Assembly: GCF_900110855.1 (NCBI RefSeq)
Contig: NZ_FOFA01000001.1
Span: forward strand, 558,001 to 622,000
Source of the DNA: Microlunatus flavus
GTDB taxonomy: Bacteria; Actinomycetota; Actinomycetes; Propionibacteriales; Propionibacteriaceae
Direction: 5' to 3'
Length of the DNA stretch: 64,000 nt
The notes beneath the pieces were generated by a model, which was not told where the DNA came from, searched no databases, and worked only from the letters and a program-made list of their open reading frames with translations. This document shows positions 50,595-57,840 of the stretch, piece after piece (the stretch's first letter is position 1; each line of letters begins with the position of its first letter). The position numbers and the translations under genes were made by a program.

Positions 50595-50653
50595 CGAACC
50601 GCTGACGGACGACACCGCGGGAGCCGGGAACCTCGTCGTCCCTCAGCGGTTCG
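50595..50653. terminator. 19-bp-arm hairpin after the multicopper oxidase
   Basis: Arms 50595-50613 (CGAACCGCTGACGGACGAC) and 50635-50653 pair at 18 of 19 positions around a 21-nt loop. They lie between the convergent oxidase and rhodanese genes. An A-rich tract (AAGAAGAAAG) follows, which would be a T-tract for transcription from the rhodanese side. Confidence 0.65.
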
Positions 50654-50687
50654 TGCGGGGCGGGGCAAGAAGAAAGGGCGGGCCGGC

Positions 50688-50999
50688 TCAGCGCTCGACC
50701 GGCAGGCCCGCGTCCTCCCAGGCGTGCAGGCCGCCGTCGAGGTTCGCGGCCTCGAAGCCCTGGGCCGCCAGGTACTGGGCGACCCGGTACGAACGGCCGC
50801 CGGAGGCGCAGACGACGAGCAGCGGGTGCTCGGTGTGCGCGCCGATCTCCTCGACGACCTGGTCCATCGGCACGTGGTGGGCGCCGGCGATGCGGCCCTG
50901 CGCCCACTCCGCGTCGGTGCGGACGTCGATGAGGCGCCAGCCCTGGTCGATCAGCTGCTGGGCCTCGCCGGGCTGGACGTCGCGCACCTCGTTCACCAT
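50688..50999 (-). CDS. Single-domain rhodanese
   Basis: 103 residues from the ATG at 50997-50999, preceded 7 nt upstream by TAGGCT (leaderless). The active-site loop VVCASGGRS has the persulphide Cys followed by the six-residue loop of sulphur transferases, and LIDVRTDAEWAQGRIAGAHHVPMD is the usual CH2A region. It probably transfers sulphur or detoxifies reactive species. It lies at the 3' end of the DNA glycosylase gene on the same strand. Confidence 0.9.
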   Translation of the reverse strand: MVNEVRDVQPGEAQQLIDQGWRLIDVRTDAEWAQGRIAGAHHVPMDQVVEEIGAHTEHPLLVVCASGGRSYRVAQYLAAQGFEAANLDGGLHAWEDAGLPVER

Positions 51000-51035
51000 G
51001 CCGACGAGCCTAGGCGGCGCCACGACCGGACGGGT

Positions 51036-51899
51036 TCAGCGCAGCAGCTTGGACAACCGGCGGTCGGCCAGCTTCTTGCCGCCGGTCTGACAGGTCGGGC
51101 AGTACTGCAGCGACGAGTCGGCGAAGGAGACCTCGGCGACCGTGTCCCCGCAGACGGGGCACGCCTCGCCGGCGCGGCCGTGCACGCGCATGCCGGACTT
51201 CTTCTCCGCCTTGAGGTCCTTGGCGGCGAGGCCCTCTGCACGGGTGACGGCCCCGGTCAGCTCGCCCTTGATCGCGGCCAGGAGCGTGTCGCGCTCCTCG
51301 TCGGTCAGCGAGCTCGCCGGCTTGAACGGGCTCAGCTTCGCGGCGTGCAGGATCTCGTCGGAGTAGGCGTTGCCGATCCCGGCGATGACGCGCTGGTCCT
51401 TGAGCACGCCCTTGAGCTGGGCGCGCCCGGCGTGGTCCAGCAGCGCGTCGAGGGCGGCGCGGTCGAAGGCGTGGTCGAGCGGCTCGGGCCCGAGGGTCGC
51501 GACCATCGCGATCTGCTGCGGGTCGCTGACGACGTGCACCGCGAGCTTGCGCTGCGTGCCCGCCTCGGTGAGGTTGAAGCCGGACCCGTCGTCGAGGCGG
51601 AGCCGCAGCGCGAGCGGGCCCTTGCCCGGCCGGGCCGGCGCCGTCGGCAGCTCCTCGCTCCAGCGCAGCCAGCCCGCCCGCGCGAGGTGGAAGACGAGGT
51701 GCAGCCCCTGGGCCGAGATGTCGATGAACTTCCCGTGCCGGGTGACGTCGTCGATCTCGAGGCCGCGCAGCGCGGACAGCGGCGGGTCGTACGTCTTCAG
51801 CGCGCTGAAGGCAGCGAGCTCGACGTCGGCGATGGTGTGGCCGACGCAGCGCTCGCGCAGGAACCGCGCGAGCGACTCGACCTCGGGCATCTCCGGCAC
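51036..51899 (-). CDS. Fpg/Nei-family DNA glycosylase
   Basis: 287 residues. The GTG at 51897-51899 gives MPEMPEVES, which leaves Pro2 as the catalytic N-terminal nucleophile and Glu3 as the acid; the ATG at 51890 would also give MPEVE but is less like the family's MPELPEVE. The H2TH region is LKGVLKDQRVIAGIGNAYSDEIL, and the zinc finger is CPVCG..CPTCQTGGKKLADRR. It excises oxidised bases (formamidopyrimidine or oxidised pyrimidines). Whether it is MutM or Nei cannot be settled by eye. It is adjacent to aat on the same strand. Confidence 0.92.
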   Translation of the reverse strand: MPEMPEVESLARFLRERCVGHTIADVELAAFSALKTYDPPLSALRGLEIDDVTRHGKFIDISAQGLHLVFHLARAGWLRWSEELPTAPARPGKGPLALRLRLDDGSGFNLTEAGTQRKLAVHVVSDPQQIAMVATLGPEPLDHAFDRAALDALLDHAGRAQLKGVLKDQRVIAGIGNAYSDEILHAAKLSPFKPASSLTDEERDTLLAAIKGELTGAVTRAEGLAAKDLKAEKKSGMRVHGRAGEACPVCGDTVAEVSFADSSLQYCPTCQTGGKKLADRRLSKLLR

Positions 51900-51906
51900 G
51901 GCGCCA

Positions 51907-52626
51907 TCATCCCACCGCGCTCCGCACGGGACCGCTCCCCCAGGTCGGACCCGGTGCGGCGAGCGCCTGCCGGAGCCGACCCAGGTACTCCGGGCGGGGC
52001 ACCTCGACCACGCCGAGGCTGGCGAGGTGGTCGGTGCGCCACTGCACGTCGAGCAGCCGCGACGCCACCGGCGCGCCCGGCTCCCCGGGCTCGTCGGGGC
52101 GCAGGAGGTCGACCAGGGCCACGAGCGCCGCCTTCGACGCGTCCCGCCCGCGCTCCGGGTCGTGGAACATCGACTCCCCCGCGAACAGCCCGCCCAGGCT
52201 CACCCCGTACAGCCCGCCGACCAGGTCCTCGCCGGCCCACGCCTCGACGGAGTGGACGACGCCCTGCCGGTGCAGCCGGGTGTAGACCTCCACGACCTGC
52301 TCGTCGATCCACCCGCGGGGCCGGCGCGGGTCGGCGCAGCGGGCCAGGACCTCGTCGAACGCGGTGTCGACGCGGATCTCGTAGCGCCGCGCAGTCTTGC
52401 GCAGCGACCGCGTCACCCGCAAGGCGTCGAGCGGGAGCACCCCGCGGTCCACCGGCGACCACCAGCCCATCAGCCCCGGCTGCAGGGGCATCGGGAAGAC
52501 GCCGGACGCGTACCCGGCGAGAGTGAGATCGGCGTCGATGTCGTGCGACACGGCGACGAGGTCGTCGTCGGGCCAGCTCTCGGGCGGGCCGAAGGGGCCG
52601 ACGACGCGGCGCGGGCGCGCCGTCAC
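51907..52626 (-). CDS. aat: Leucyl/phenylalanyl-tRNA--protein transferase
   Basis: 239 residues from GTG 52624-52626, supported by GGGAG 5 nt upstream; longer frames exist but lack family similarity. The typical Aat blocks are present: LAGYASGVFPMPL, GWWSPVDRGVLPL, RGWIDEQVVEVYTRLHRQG, SVEAWAGEDLVGGLYGVSLGGLFAGESMF and SRLLDVQWRTDHLASLG. It adds Leu or Phe from tRNA to N-terminal Arg/Lys residues, marking proteins for Clp degradation (N-degron pathway). It precedes the DNA glycosylase gene by 7 bp. Confidence 0.95.
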   Translation of the reverse strand: MTARPRRVVGPFGPPESWPDDDLVAVSHDIDADLTLAGYASGVFPMPLQPGLMGWWSPVDRGVLPLDALRVTRSLRKTARRYEIRVDTAFDEVLARCADPRRPRGWIDEQVVEVYTRLHRQGVVHSVEAWAGEDLVGGLYGVSLGGLFAGESMFHDPERGRDASKAALVALVDLLRPDEPGEPGAPVASRLLDVQWRTDHLASLGVVEVPRPEYLGRLRQALAAPGPTWGSGPVRSAVG

Positions 52627-52764
52627 CGCTGCTCCCGCCCTCGCACCGGGCCAGTCTTCCTCGTACCGGCCCGCCGTGGCGGTCAGGGTGGGCTCCGGGT
52701 CCGCGCCGGTCAGCCAGGGCTCCGCCGCCACGTACGCTGGCCCACGTCGAGAGGCAGGAGCAAC

Positions 52765-53463
52765 ATGCCCACTGCACAAGAGGTCGGCCGCGCGATCGCG
52801 CGCGGGATCGGACCGGTCGCGCGCACCGTCAACCCGGCCGCCGCCGGCGGGACGCTGCGCCGCGTGCTCGAGCTCGCCATCGACGGTCCCGGCAAGCTCC
52901 CCGGCGCCCGGACGGTCGCCGCCAAGCACCTGCAGCGCCACGGCGGCTCGGTGGAGGACGCGATCGACGCGGTCGTCGCGCACCACGTCCGCCTCGCCTC
53001 GGCCCAGGGGTTCGTGACGAACCTCGGCGGCCTGGCGGCGCTGCCCGTCGCCATCCCGGCCAACCTCACCGGCGTGGCCGTGGTCCAGGTCCGCATGGTG
53101 GCCGCGATCGCGCACCTGCGCGGCTACGACGTCAACGACCTGCGCGTTCGCACGGCCCTCGTCATGTGCCTGCTGGGCGGCGAGGAGGTCGCCAAGCGGA
53201 TCGGCGACGGTTCCCTGCCGACCTCGCCGATGGCGATCGCCACGGCACCCGTCTTCGACGCCGCGCTCGACCGGCAGGTCGCCGACGCCGTGCTGGCGGA
53301 CCTGATGAGCCGCATCGGCGGCAAGAACCTCGCCCTCGTGGTCACCCGCCGGGTGCCGCTGCTCGGCGGTGGCGTCGGGGCGGTCGTCGACGGCATGGCC
53401 ACCCGCCAGATCGGTGCCTACGCCAAGGCGGAGCTGCTGCGCCGCCGGGCGCTCGCCCACTGA
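52765..53463 (+). CDS. EcsC-family protein
   Basis: 232 residues from the ATG at 52765 with GGAG 5 nt upstream. It shows the EcsC (PF12787) pattern: an Ala-rich start, GFVTNLGGLAALPVAIPANLTGVAVVQVRMVAAIAHLRGYDVNDLRVR as the core amphipathic/hydrophobic block, and PLLGGGVGAVVDGMATRQIGAYAKAEL at the end. The family is membrane-associated with no fixed activity. The stop overlaps or abuts the following kinase-like gene. It is divergent from aat across a 138-bp gap with nothing else evident. Confidence 0.72.
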   Translation: MPTAQEVGRAIARGIGPVARTVNPAAAGGTLRRVLELAIDGPGKLPGARTVAAKHLQRHGGSVEDAIDAVVAHHVRLASAQGFVTNLGGLAALPVAIPANLTGVAVVQVRMVAAIAHLRGYDVNDLRVRTALVMCLLGGEEVAKRIGDGSLPTSPMAIATAPVFDAALDRQVADAVLADLMSRIGGKNLALVVTRRVPLLGGGVGAVVDGMATRQIGAYAKAELLRRRALAH

Positions 53464-53486
53464 CCGGTCCGACGGGCCCCTCGGCC

Positions 53487-54383
53487 GTGCTGCCCCCCGC
53501 GGTGCGGCGATGGTGCGAGGCGGCGCTGGGCGCCGAGGTCCGCGAGACCGCGCCCATCACGGGCGGCATCACGGGCGCGATCTGGCGCGTGAGCACCTCC
53601 TCCGGCGACGCGATCCTGCGCTGGCTGCACCCCGCGCACCCCTACGCCGCCGACGCCGAGGACTGGGTGGCGCGGGAGGCCCTGGGCTGCCGGCTCGTCG
53701 AGACCGCGCCGTTCCCCTCGCCGCGGCTGCTGGCCAGCGACCCGGACGGCACGGCGACCGGCGGCTGGGCCAACCTGACGACGTTCCTGCCCGGACGGGT
53801 CCGTCTGGACCGGCTCGGGCCCCACGCCATGGACGCGCTCGCCGCCCTGGCGGTCGGGGTGCACGCGGTCGACGTCTCCGAGGCTCCGCGACGACCCAGG
53901 GCCTTCAACCCGTGGGTGCCGGCCGCCGTCGCCGTGCCGGGCTGGAGCCGCCGCCCGGCGCTGTGGGCGGAGGCGATCGAGCGGTACGCCGCCCCGGCCC
54001 CGCCGACGCGGCAGCACCTGATCCACCGCGACTTCCACCCCGGCAACGTGCTCTGGTCGGGCGACGCCGTCACCGGGCTCATCGACTGGGCCGAGTGCGC
54101 CTGGGGCCCGTCGGACCTCGACGTCGCCCACGCGTGCGCCAACTTCGCGATGCTGCACTCGGTCGACGACGCGCTCGCGTTCCGCCAGGCGTACGAGCGG
54201 CGCGGCGGGCGGCTGGACCCCGACCCGGACGCGTGGCGCTACTGGGTCTGCCTGGACGCGCTGGGCTTCCTGCCCGAGCCGCTGCCCATCGTGTCCGAGC
54301 TCGTCCGCCGACGCCCCGACCTCGACGCCGACGGGGTGCGCCGGCGCCTCGAGGACCTGCTCGACGAGGCGCTGCACTCCTGA
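53487..54383 (+). CDS. Aminoglycoside-phosphotransferase-fold protein
   Basis: 298 residues from GTG 53487. The frame continues upstream to a non-standard CTG at 53460 overlapping the EcsC-like stop, and neither start has a strong ribosome-binding site. The catalytic loop HRDFHPGNVLW and metal-binding IDWAECAWGPSDLDVAHA are typical of APH/choline-kinase-like proteins; TGGITGAIWRVS is the nucleotide-binding start. It would phosphorylate a small hydroxylated compound; antibiotic resistance should not be assumed. The nonapeptide-repeat gene follows 32 bp later. Confidence 0.82.
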   Translation: MLPPAVRRWCEAALGAEVRETAPITGGITGAIWRVSTSSGDAILRWLHPAHPYAADAEDWVAREALGCRLVETAPFPSPRLLASDPDGTATGGWANLTTFLPGRVRLDRLGPHAMDALAALAVGVHAVDVSEAPRRPRAFNPWVPAAVAVPGWSRRPALWAEAIERYAAPAPPTRQHLIHRDFHPGNVLWSGDAVTGLIDWAECAWGPSDLDVAHACANFAMLHSVDDALAFRQAYERRGGRLDPDPDAWRYWVCLDALGFLPEPLPIVSELVRRRPDLDADGVRRRLEDLLDEALHS

Positions 54384-54415
54384 CAGGAGGGGGCTGCGAG
54401 GGTCAGACTGGCGGG

Positions 54416-54658
54416 ATGACCCACCACCGGCCCTCGGTCCTGTCGATCGGCTCGAGCGGCTCGGTCCTGTCCATCGGCAGCGTCGGCTCGATCCTGTCGG
54501 TCGGCAGCGTCGGGTCGGTCCTGTCGATCGGCAGCGCGGGCTCGATCCTGTCGATCGCGTCGTGGATGTCGGTCGGCTCGGTGCTGTCGGCGCTCTCGTC
54601 GCGCTCGGTCCTGTCCTGGCTGAGCCACGCCGGCGTGCTGTCCGCGCGCCGGCGCTGA
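54416..54658 (+). CDS. Nonapeptide-repeat protein (SVLSIGSxG repeats), unknown function
   Basis: 80 residues, ATG 54416 to TGA 54658. After MTHHRP it consists of about eight tandem 9-residue units of consensus S-[VI]-L-S-[IV]-G-S-x-G. The first four are near perfect and later ones diverge (SVGSVLSAL, SSRSVLSWL, SHAGVLSAR), ending in a basic RRR. The alternating Ser/hydrophobic pattern suggests a short beta-solenoid or amyloid-like stack. There is no signal peptide, cysteine or metal motif. DNA units are ~27 bp and encode the same peptide with synonymous changes, so selection on the protein is implied. Its 3' end is 7 bp from the convergent cupin gene. Confidence 0.75.
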   Translation: MTHHRPSVLSIGSSGSVLSIGSVGSILSVGSVGSVLSIGSAGSILSIASWMSVGSVLSALSSRSVLSWLSHAGVLSARRR

Positions 54659-54665
54659 CCCGCCC

Positions 54666-55142
54666 TCAGGGGGCGGCGAGGCGCCAGTCGGCGAAGTCGA
54701 AGCCGGGCGAGACGACGCAGGAGACGAGCACGTCGTCCGCGGCCGGACCGGCGGCCTGCCAGGTCCCGGCGGGCACGAGCACCTGCGGCTGCTGACCGGC
54801 CTCGACGACGCTGCCGAGGACGAGGGTCGTCGCCGCGGACGGCTCCGGTCCGCTGCCGCCGAGCCGCAGCTCGAGCGGGGCGCCGCGGTGGTGCAGCCAC
54901 AGCTCGTCGCTGGTGACCAGGTGCCACTGCGACTGCTCGCCCGCGCAGAGCAGGTAGTGGATGGCGGTCGCGCTGGGCCGTGCGTCCGGGTCCTCGGTGC
55001 CGTCGCGCTCGACCGTGCCGGCCGCAGCATCCGCCCGCCGCACCGCGACGCCCGTGGTCCAGGTCCGGCGGAACCAGCCGCCCTCGGGGTGCGGGGCGAG
55101 GTCGAGCAGCTCGGCCAGCGCGGGGCGGGGGTCCTGCGCCAC
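54666..55142 (-). CDS. Cupin_5 (DUF985) protein
   Basis: 158 residues from GTG 55140-55142, 2 bp after the upstream gene's stop. The DUF985 layout is clear: LAPHPEGGWFRRTWTTG at the start, TAIHYLLCAGEQSQWHLVTSDELWLHHRGAPLEL in the middle, and QVLVPAGTWQAA, then CVVSPGFDFADWRL at the end. These beta-barrels often bind a metal through the His and Glu of the E..H..H region, but an activity is not established. Co-transcribed with the membrane protein at 55145-55705. Confidence 0.9.
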   Translation of the reverse strand: MAQDPRPALAELLDLAPHPEGGWFRRTWTTGVAVRRADAAAGTVERDGTEDPDARPSATAIHYLLCAGEQSQWHLVTSDELWLHHRGAPLELRLGGSGPEPSAATTLVLGSVVEAGQQPQVLVPAGTWQAAGPAADDVLVSCVVSPGFDFADWRLAAP

Positions 55143-55144
55143 GC

Positions 55145-55705
55145 TCAGCCGTTCCAGTCGGGCTTGGACCAGTACCAGGTGCTGTCGAGCCGGCGCTTGG
55201 CCAGGCGGGCACCGCCGACGAGGACGAGCCCGGCGAGCAGGGAGAAGACCCAGGCACCGCCGAGGTAGGCCGCGACCCCGCCGCCCTCGATGAGCTGGTA
55301 GGCGATGATCACGACGGGCGCGCTGATCGCCAGGCACCAGCCACCGACGAGCGCGAGGCGCCGGACCCAGCGGCCGACGTCGGGGACGACGAGGACCCAG
55401 CAGAAGGCGACGCCCAGCAGGAGGCCGACCTGCTGGAAGGAGAGGCCGAAGTAGGCCAGGTTGAGCCCGGCGGCCAGGGAGTCGACGTCGCTCACGGGGC
55501 CGAAGCCCGGCCCGCCGGCCTGCGCGGCGAGGAAGAAGGCGCTCGCGGGCAGCAGCGAGCGGCCGAACTCCGTCGCGACGCGGACGCCGACGGTCGGCGC
55601 GAAGACGCTCGCGGTCATGAGGAGCACCAGCAGCACCACCCAGGGGGTGCGCCGCACGATGCCGCGTCGACGTGCCTCGACCTCCTCCGCGGAGGGCGTG
55701 ATCAC
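55145..55705 (-). CDS. Four-helix membrane protein, unknown function
   Basis: 186 residues from GTG 55703-55705 with GAGGAG upstream. A charged start (MITPSAEEVEARRRGIVRR) precedes about five hydrophobic stretches, with the C-terminus ending DSTWYWSKPDWNG. No family was recognised. It lies between rplI (36 bp downstream of the rplI stop, same strand) and the cupin gene, so it may be read from the ribosomal-protein operon or from its own promoter in the short gap. Confidence 0.72.
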   Translation of the reverse strand: MITPSAEEVEARRRGIVRRTPWVVLLVLLMTASVFAPTVGVRVATEFGRSLLPASAFFLAAQAGGPGFGPVSDVDSLAAGLNLAYFGLSFQQVGLLLGVAFCWVLVVPDVGRWVRRLALVGGWCLAISAPVVIIAYQLIEGGGVAAYLGGAWVFSLLAGLVLVGGARLAKRRLDSTWYWSKPDWNG

Positions 55706-55741
55706 GCTGCCGGGCTCCTCATGGCCAGCGCGCCTTGCTCG

Positions 55742-56188
55742 TCAGCTCGCGGTGACGGCGAGCTTGACGTGCGCGGTGACGGCGTCGTGGAGCTTGACGC
55801 CCACCGTGTGGGTGCCGACCGACTTGATCGGCTTCTCGATGCGGACCGAGCGACGGTCGACGGACGGGCCGCCGGCCTTCTTGATCGCCGCCGCGACCTC
55901 GGCCGCGGTGACCGAGCCGAAGAGCTGGCCGTTCTCGCCGGCCCGCTCGGTCAGGGTGACTTCGAGGCCCTCGATCTGGCCACGCACCTCCTGGGCGTGG
56001 TCGAGACCGCGGATCTCGCGCGCGTCGCGGCTGCGCTTGATGCCCTCGATCTGCTTCTCGCCGCCACGGGTCCACCGGATGGCGAAGCCGCGCGGGACGA
56101 GGTAGTTGCGGCCGTAGCCGTCCTTGACCTCGACGACGTCCCCGGCCAGGCCGAGGTTGTCGACGGCGGCCGTCAGGATGAGCTTCAT
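55742..56188 (-). CDS. rplI: Ribosomal protein L9
   Basis: 148 residues. The N-terminal rRNA-binding domain MKLILTAAVDNLGLAGDVVEVKDGYGRNYLVPRGFAI is canonical. A long connecting helix (~45-75) and a C-terminal domain with GQLFGSVTAAEVAAAIKKAG and KSVGTHTVGVKLHDAVTAHVKLAV follow. It is the last gene of the rpsF-ssb-rpsR-rplI operon, starting 14 bp after rpsR. ATG 56186-56188. Confidence 0.97.
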   Translation of the reverse strand: MKLILTAAVDNLGLAGDVVEVKDGYGRNYLVPRGFAIRWTRGGEKQIEGIKRSRDAREIRGLDHAQEVRGQIEGLEVTLTERAGENGQLFGSVTAAEVAAAIKKAGGPSVDRRSVRIEKPIKSVGTHTVGVKLHDAVTAHVKLAVTAS

Positions 56189-56202
56189 CTGCTGTCCCCT
56201 TC

Positions 56203-56445
56203 TCAGCGAGCCGTCGAGGCGTACGGCAGCAGCGCGACCTCGCGGGCGTTCTTGATGGCGATGGCAACCTTGCGCTGGTCCTGGACGGACAGCCCGGTCA
56301 CCCGGCGGGCGCGGATCTTGCCGCGCTCGGAGATGAACTTCCGCAGGGTCGCGGTGTCCTTGTAGTCGATGACCTGACCCTTGCGGAGCGGGTTCGACTT
56401 CTTCTTGATCGGCTTCTCGCGCTTGCTGGAGCGGTCGTTGGCCAT
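56203..56445 (-). CDS. rpsR: Ribosomal protein S18, zinc-motif-free form
   Basis: 80 residues. [50 protein letters not shown] is a clear S18. The N-terminal segment ([24 protein letters not shown]) has no cysteines, whereas the S18 encoded at this operon position in mycobacteria and Streptomyces carries a CxxC zinc knuckle. It therefore resembles the zinc-independent (C-minus) paralogue. GAGAGCACCAC precedes the ATG with AAAGGAGAG. It lies between rplI and ssb. Confidence 0.95.
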   Translation of the reverse strand: MANDRSSKREKPIKKKSNPLRKGQVIDYKDTATLRKFISERGKIRARRVTGLSVQDQRKVAIAIKNAREVALLPYASTAR

Positions 56446-56532
56446 TGTGGTGCTCTCCTTTCGAGCCCGGCTGCGGTCCGTGCCGCGAGCCGGAATGGTC
56501 CGTTCGGTGCACCTCTCGGTGCTGGGATGCCC

Positions 56533-56567
56533 GTCACCGGGCGGTGACCCGACCCCGAGGGGTCGGG
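56533..56567. terminator. Tandem hairpins between ssb and rpsR
   Basis: Two adjacent perfect hairpins share base 56548: arms 56533-56539/56542-56548 (GTCACCG..CGGTGAC) and 56548-56556/56559-56567 (CCCGACCCC..GGGGTCGGG), each with a 2-nt loop. They sit in the 131-bp ssb-rpsR gap. They may attenuate transcription so that ssb and rpsF are expressed differently from rpsR and rplI, or protect processed mRNA ends. Confidence 0.6.
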
Positions 56568-56576
56568 CCCTGTCGA

Positions 56577-57170
56577 TCAGAAGGGGGGCTCGTCGTTCTG
56601 CGGGGTGGCCCAGGGGTCGTCGCCGCCACCGGACTGCCCGCCGCGCGAACCGCCGCCGGAGCCGCCGCCGGTGGCCCAGGGGTCGCCCCCGAAGGAGCCC
56701 CCGCCGTTGCCGCCGCCGGAGTTGCCCCCGCCGCCGTTGCCGCCGCCCCCGTAGGAGCGGCCGCCGCCGCCACCCTGGCCGCCGCCACCGCCCTGGCCGC
56801 CGCCACCCTGCGTACGGGTGACCTTGGCCGTGGCGTAGCGCAGCGCCGGGCCGATCTCGTCCACGTCGACCTCGAAGACCGTGCGCTTCTCGCCCTCGCG
56901 GGTCTCGTAGCTGCGGGACTTCAGCCGGCCGGAGACGATGACGCGCATCCCCTTCTGGAGGGACTCGGCCACGTTCTCGGCGGCCTGCCGCCAGACGGAG
57001 CAGCTGAGGAACATGGCGTCACCGTCACGCCACTCGTTGGTCTGACGGTCGAACGTGCGCGGGGTGGACGCGACCGTGAAGTTCGCGACCGCCGCCCCGG
57101 ACGGGGTGAAGCGCAGCTCGGGATCGGCCGTCAGGTTGCCGATGAGCGTGATGGGTGTCTCGCCTGCCAT
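56577..57170 (-). CDS. ssb: Single-stranded DNA-binding protein
   Basis: 197 residues. The OB fold occupies ~1-115 ([75 protein letters not shown]). A ~70-residue Gly/Gln/Asn/Ser-rich linker follows, then the acidic tip [13 protein letters not shown] that recruits repair and replication proteins. It is the essential tetrameric SSB. The linker is encoded by long GGN repeats. ATG 57168-57170 has GGAGCACCC upstream. It is second in the rpsF operon. Confidence 0.97.
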   Translation of the reverse strand: MAGETPITLIGNLTADPELRFTPSGAAVANFTVASTPRTFDRQTNEWRDGDAMFLSCSVWRQAAENVAESLQKGMRVIVSGRLKSRSYETREGEKRTVFEVDVDEIGPALRYATAKVTRTQGGGGQGGGGGQGGGGGRSYGGGGNGGGGNSGGGNGGGSFGGDPWATGGGSGGGSRGGQSGGGDDPWATPQNDEPPF

Positions 57171-57251
57171 GGGTGCTCCGTCTGTGTCGTGGACCGTCGT
57201 GGATCAGCGTGCCAGCCGGGGCTGACACGCGGATCCCTCACCCGCCGGATC

Positions 57252-57289
57252 TGTGGACAACTCCGGCGGACGAGGCGACCTGTGGATCG
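57252..57289. promoter_or_regulatory. DnaA-box-like pair between ssb and rpsF
   Basis: TGTGGACAA at 57252-57260 is, on the minus strand, TTGTCCACA, the consensus DnaA box of high-GC actinobacteria. TGTGGATCG at 57281-57289 is a weaker copy 29 bp away in the same orientation. Two copies in 38 bp of the rpsF-ssb gap, which in many actinobacteria lies not far from the chromosomal origin, suggest DnaA regulation or titration here rather than an origin itself, as AT-rich melting sequence is absent. Confidence 0.5.
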
Positions 57290-57293
57290 TGGG

Positions 57294-57584
57294 TCAGCGG
57301 GCGTCGGCCCGGAGAACCTTCGTCCGCATGATCGACTCGTTGAGGGTGAACTGGCGGTCCAGCTCCTTGACGTCGGCCGGCTCGGCGGTGACCTTGAGGA
57401 CGACGTAGATGCCCTCGGACTTCTTGCGGATCTCGTAGGCCAGGCGCCGACGGCCCCAGACCTCCACGTTGTCCACGGAACCGCCGCTCTTGGTGACGAC
57501 GGTCAGGTGCTGGTCGAGCGTCGGCTGGACCTGACGCTCGTCGGTGTCGGGGTCGAAGATGACCATGACCTCGTAAGGACGCAT
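57294..57584 (-). CDS. rpsF: Ribosomal protein S6
   Basis: 96 residues. [49 protein letters not shown] and [12 protein letters not shown] are the standard S6 blocks. It binds 16S rRNA together with S18. ATG 57582-57584 has AGGAGG 12 nt upstream. It is the first gene of the operon. Upstream lies a 256-bp gap with a short hairpin, discussed separately. Confidence 0.97.
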   Translation of the reverse strand: MRPYEVMVIFDPDTDERQVQPTLDQHLTVVTKSGGSVDNVEVWGRRRLAYEIRKKSEGIYVVLKVTAEPADVKELDRQFTLNESIMRTKVLRADAR

Positions 57585-57613
57585 CGCTAACTCCACCTCC
57601 TCTGGTCTCTGCG

Positions 57614-57634
57614 GCCACGGGACGTCCCCGTGGC
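57614..57634 (-). promoter_or_regulatory. Candidate rpsF leader hairpin
   Basis: On the transcribed (minus) strand GCCACGGG-GACGT-CCCGTGGC forms a perfect 8-bp stem with a 5-nt loop, 29 nt before the rpsF start. It is followed by CGCAGAGACC, the ribosome-binding region. In many bacteria an S6:S18 complex binds a stem-loop in the rpsF leader to repress the operon. The stem here is in the right place, but the conserved bulge features were not verified. The remaining part of the gap (57635-57840) shows no gene; the upstream GNAT stop is at 57841. Confidence 0.35.
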
Positions 57635-57840
57635 AGGAGGGCGAATGCTGGACCCGGCCCCCATCGAGGAGGCAGGTCCGCGGCACGACGCAGGGCGCCG
57701 CACCAGCGGACCAAGATACCTGCTCGCCCTCGTCCGGAGCCAATCCCGCGACCCCGGGCACCGAGGGCCCGGTACGCCAGCCTCGAGACGGCCGCACCCA
57801 GTGCCCCACCCAGCACTGCCCCGGACCGCCCCGCCCGCGA

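Noticed and set aside
52627-53460. Upstream extension of the aat frame
   Set aside because: No Aat similarity beyond the GTG at 52626, and it overlaps the divergent EcsC-like gene.
53460-54383. The APH-fold gene as an antibiotic-resistance gene
   Set aside because: The fold is shared with choline, homoserine and fructosamine kinases; no resistance-specific residues or mobile context were seen.
54416-54658. 27-bp tandem repeats considered as a CRISPR or minisatellite
   Set aside because: Units are contiguous without spacers, keep one frame and differ mainly by synonymous or conservative changes, so a repeat-protein gene is the better reading.
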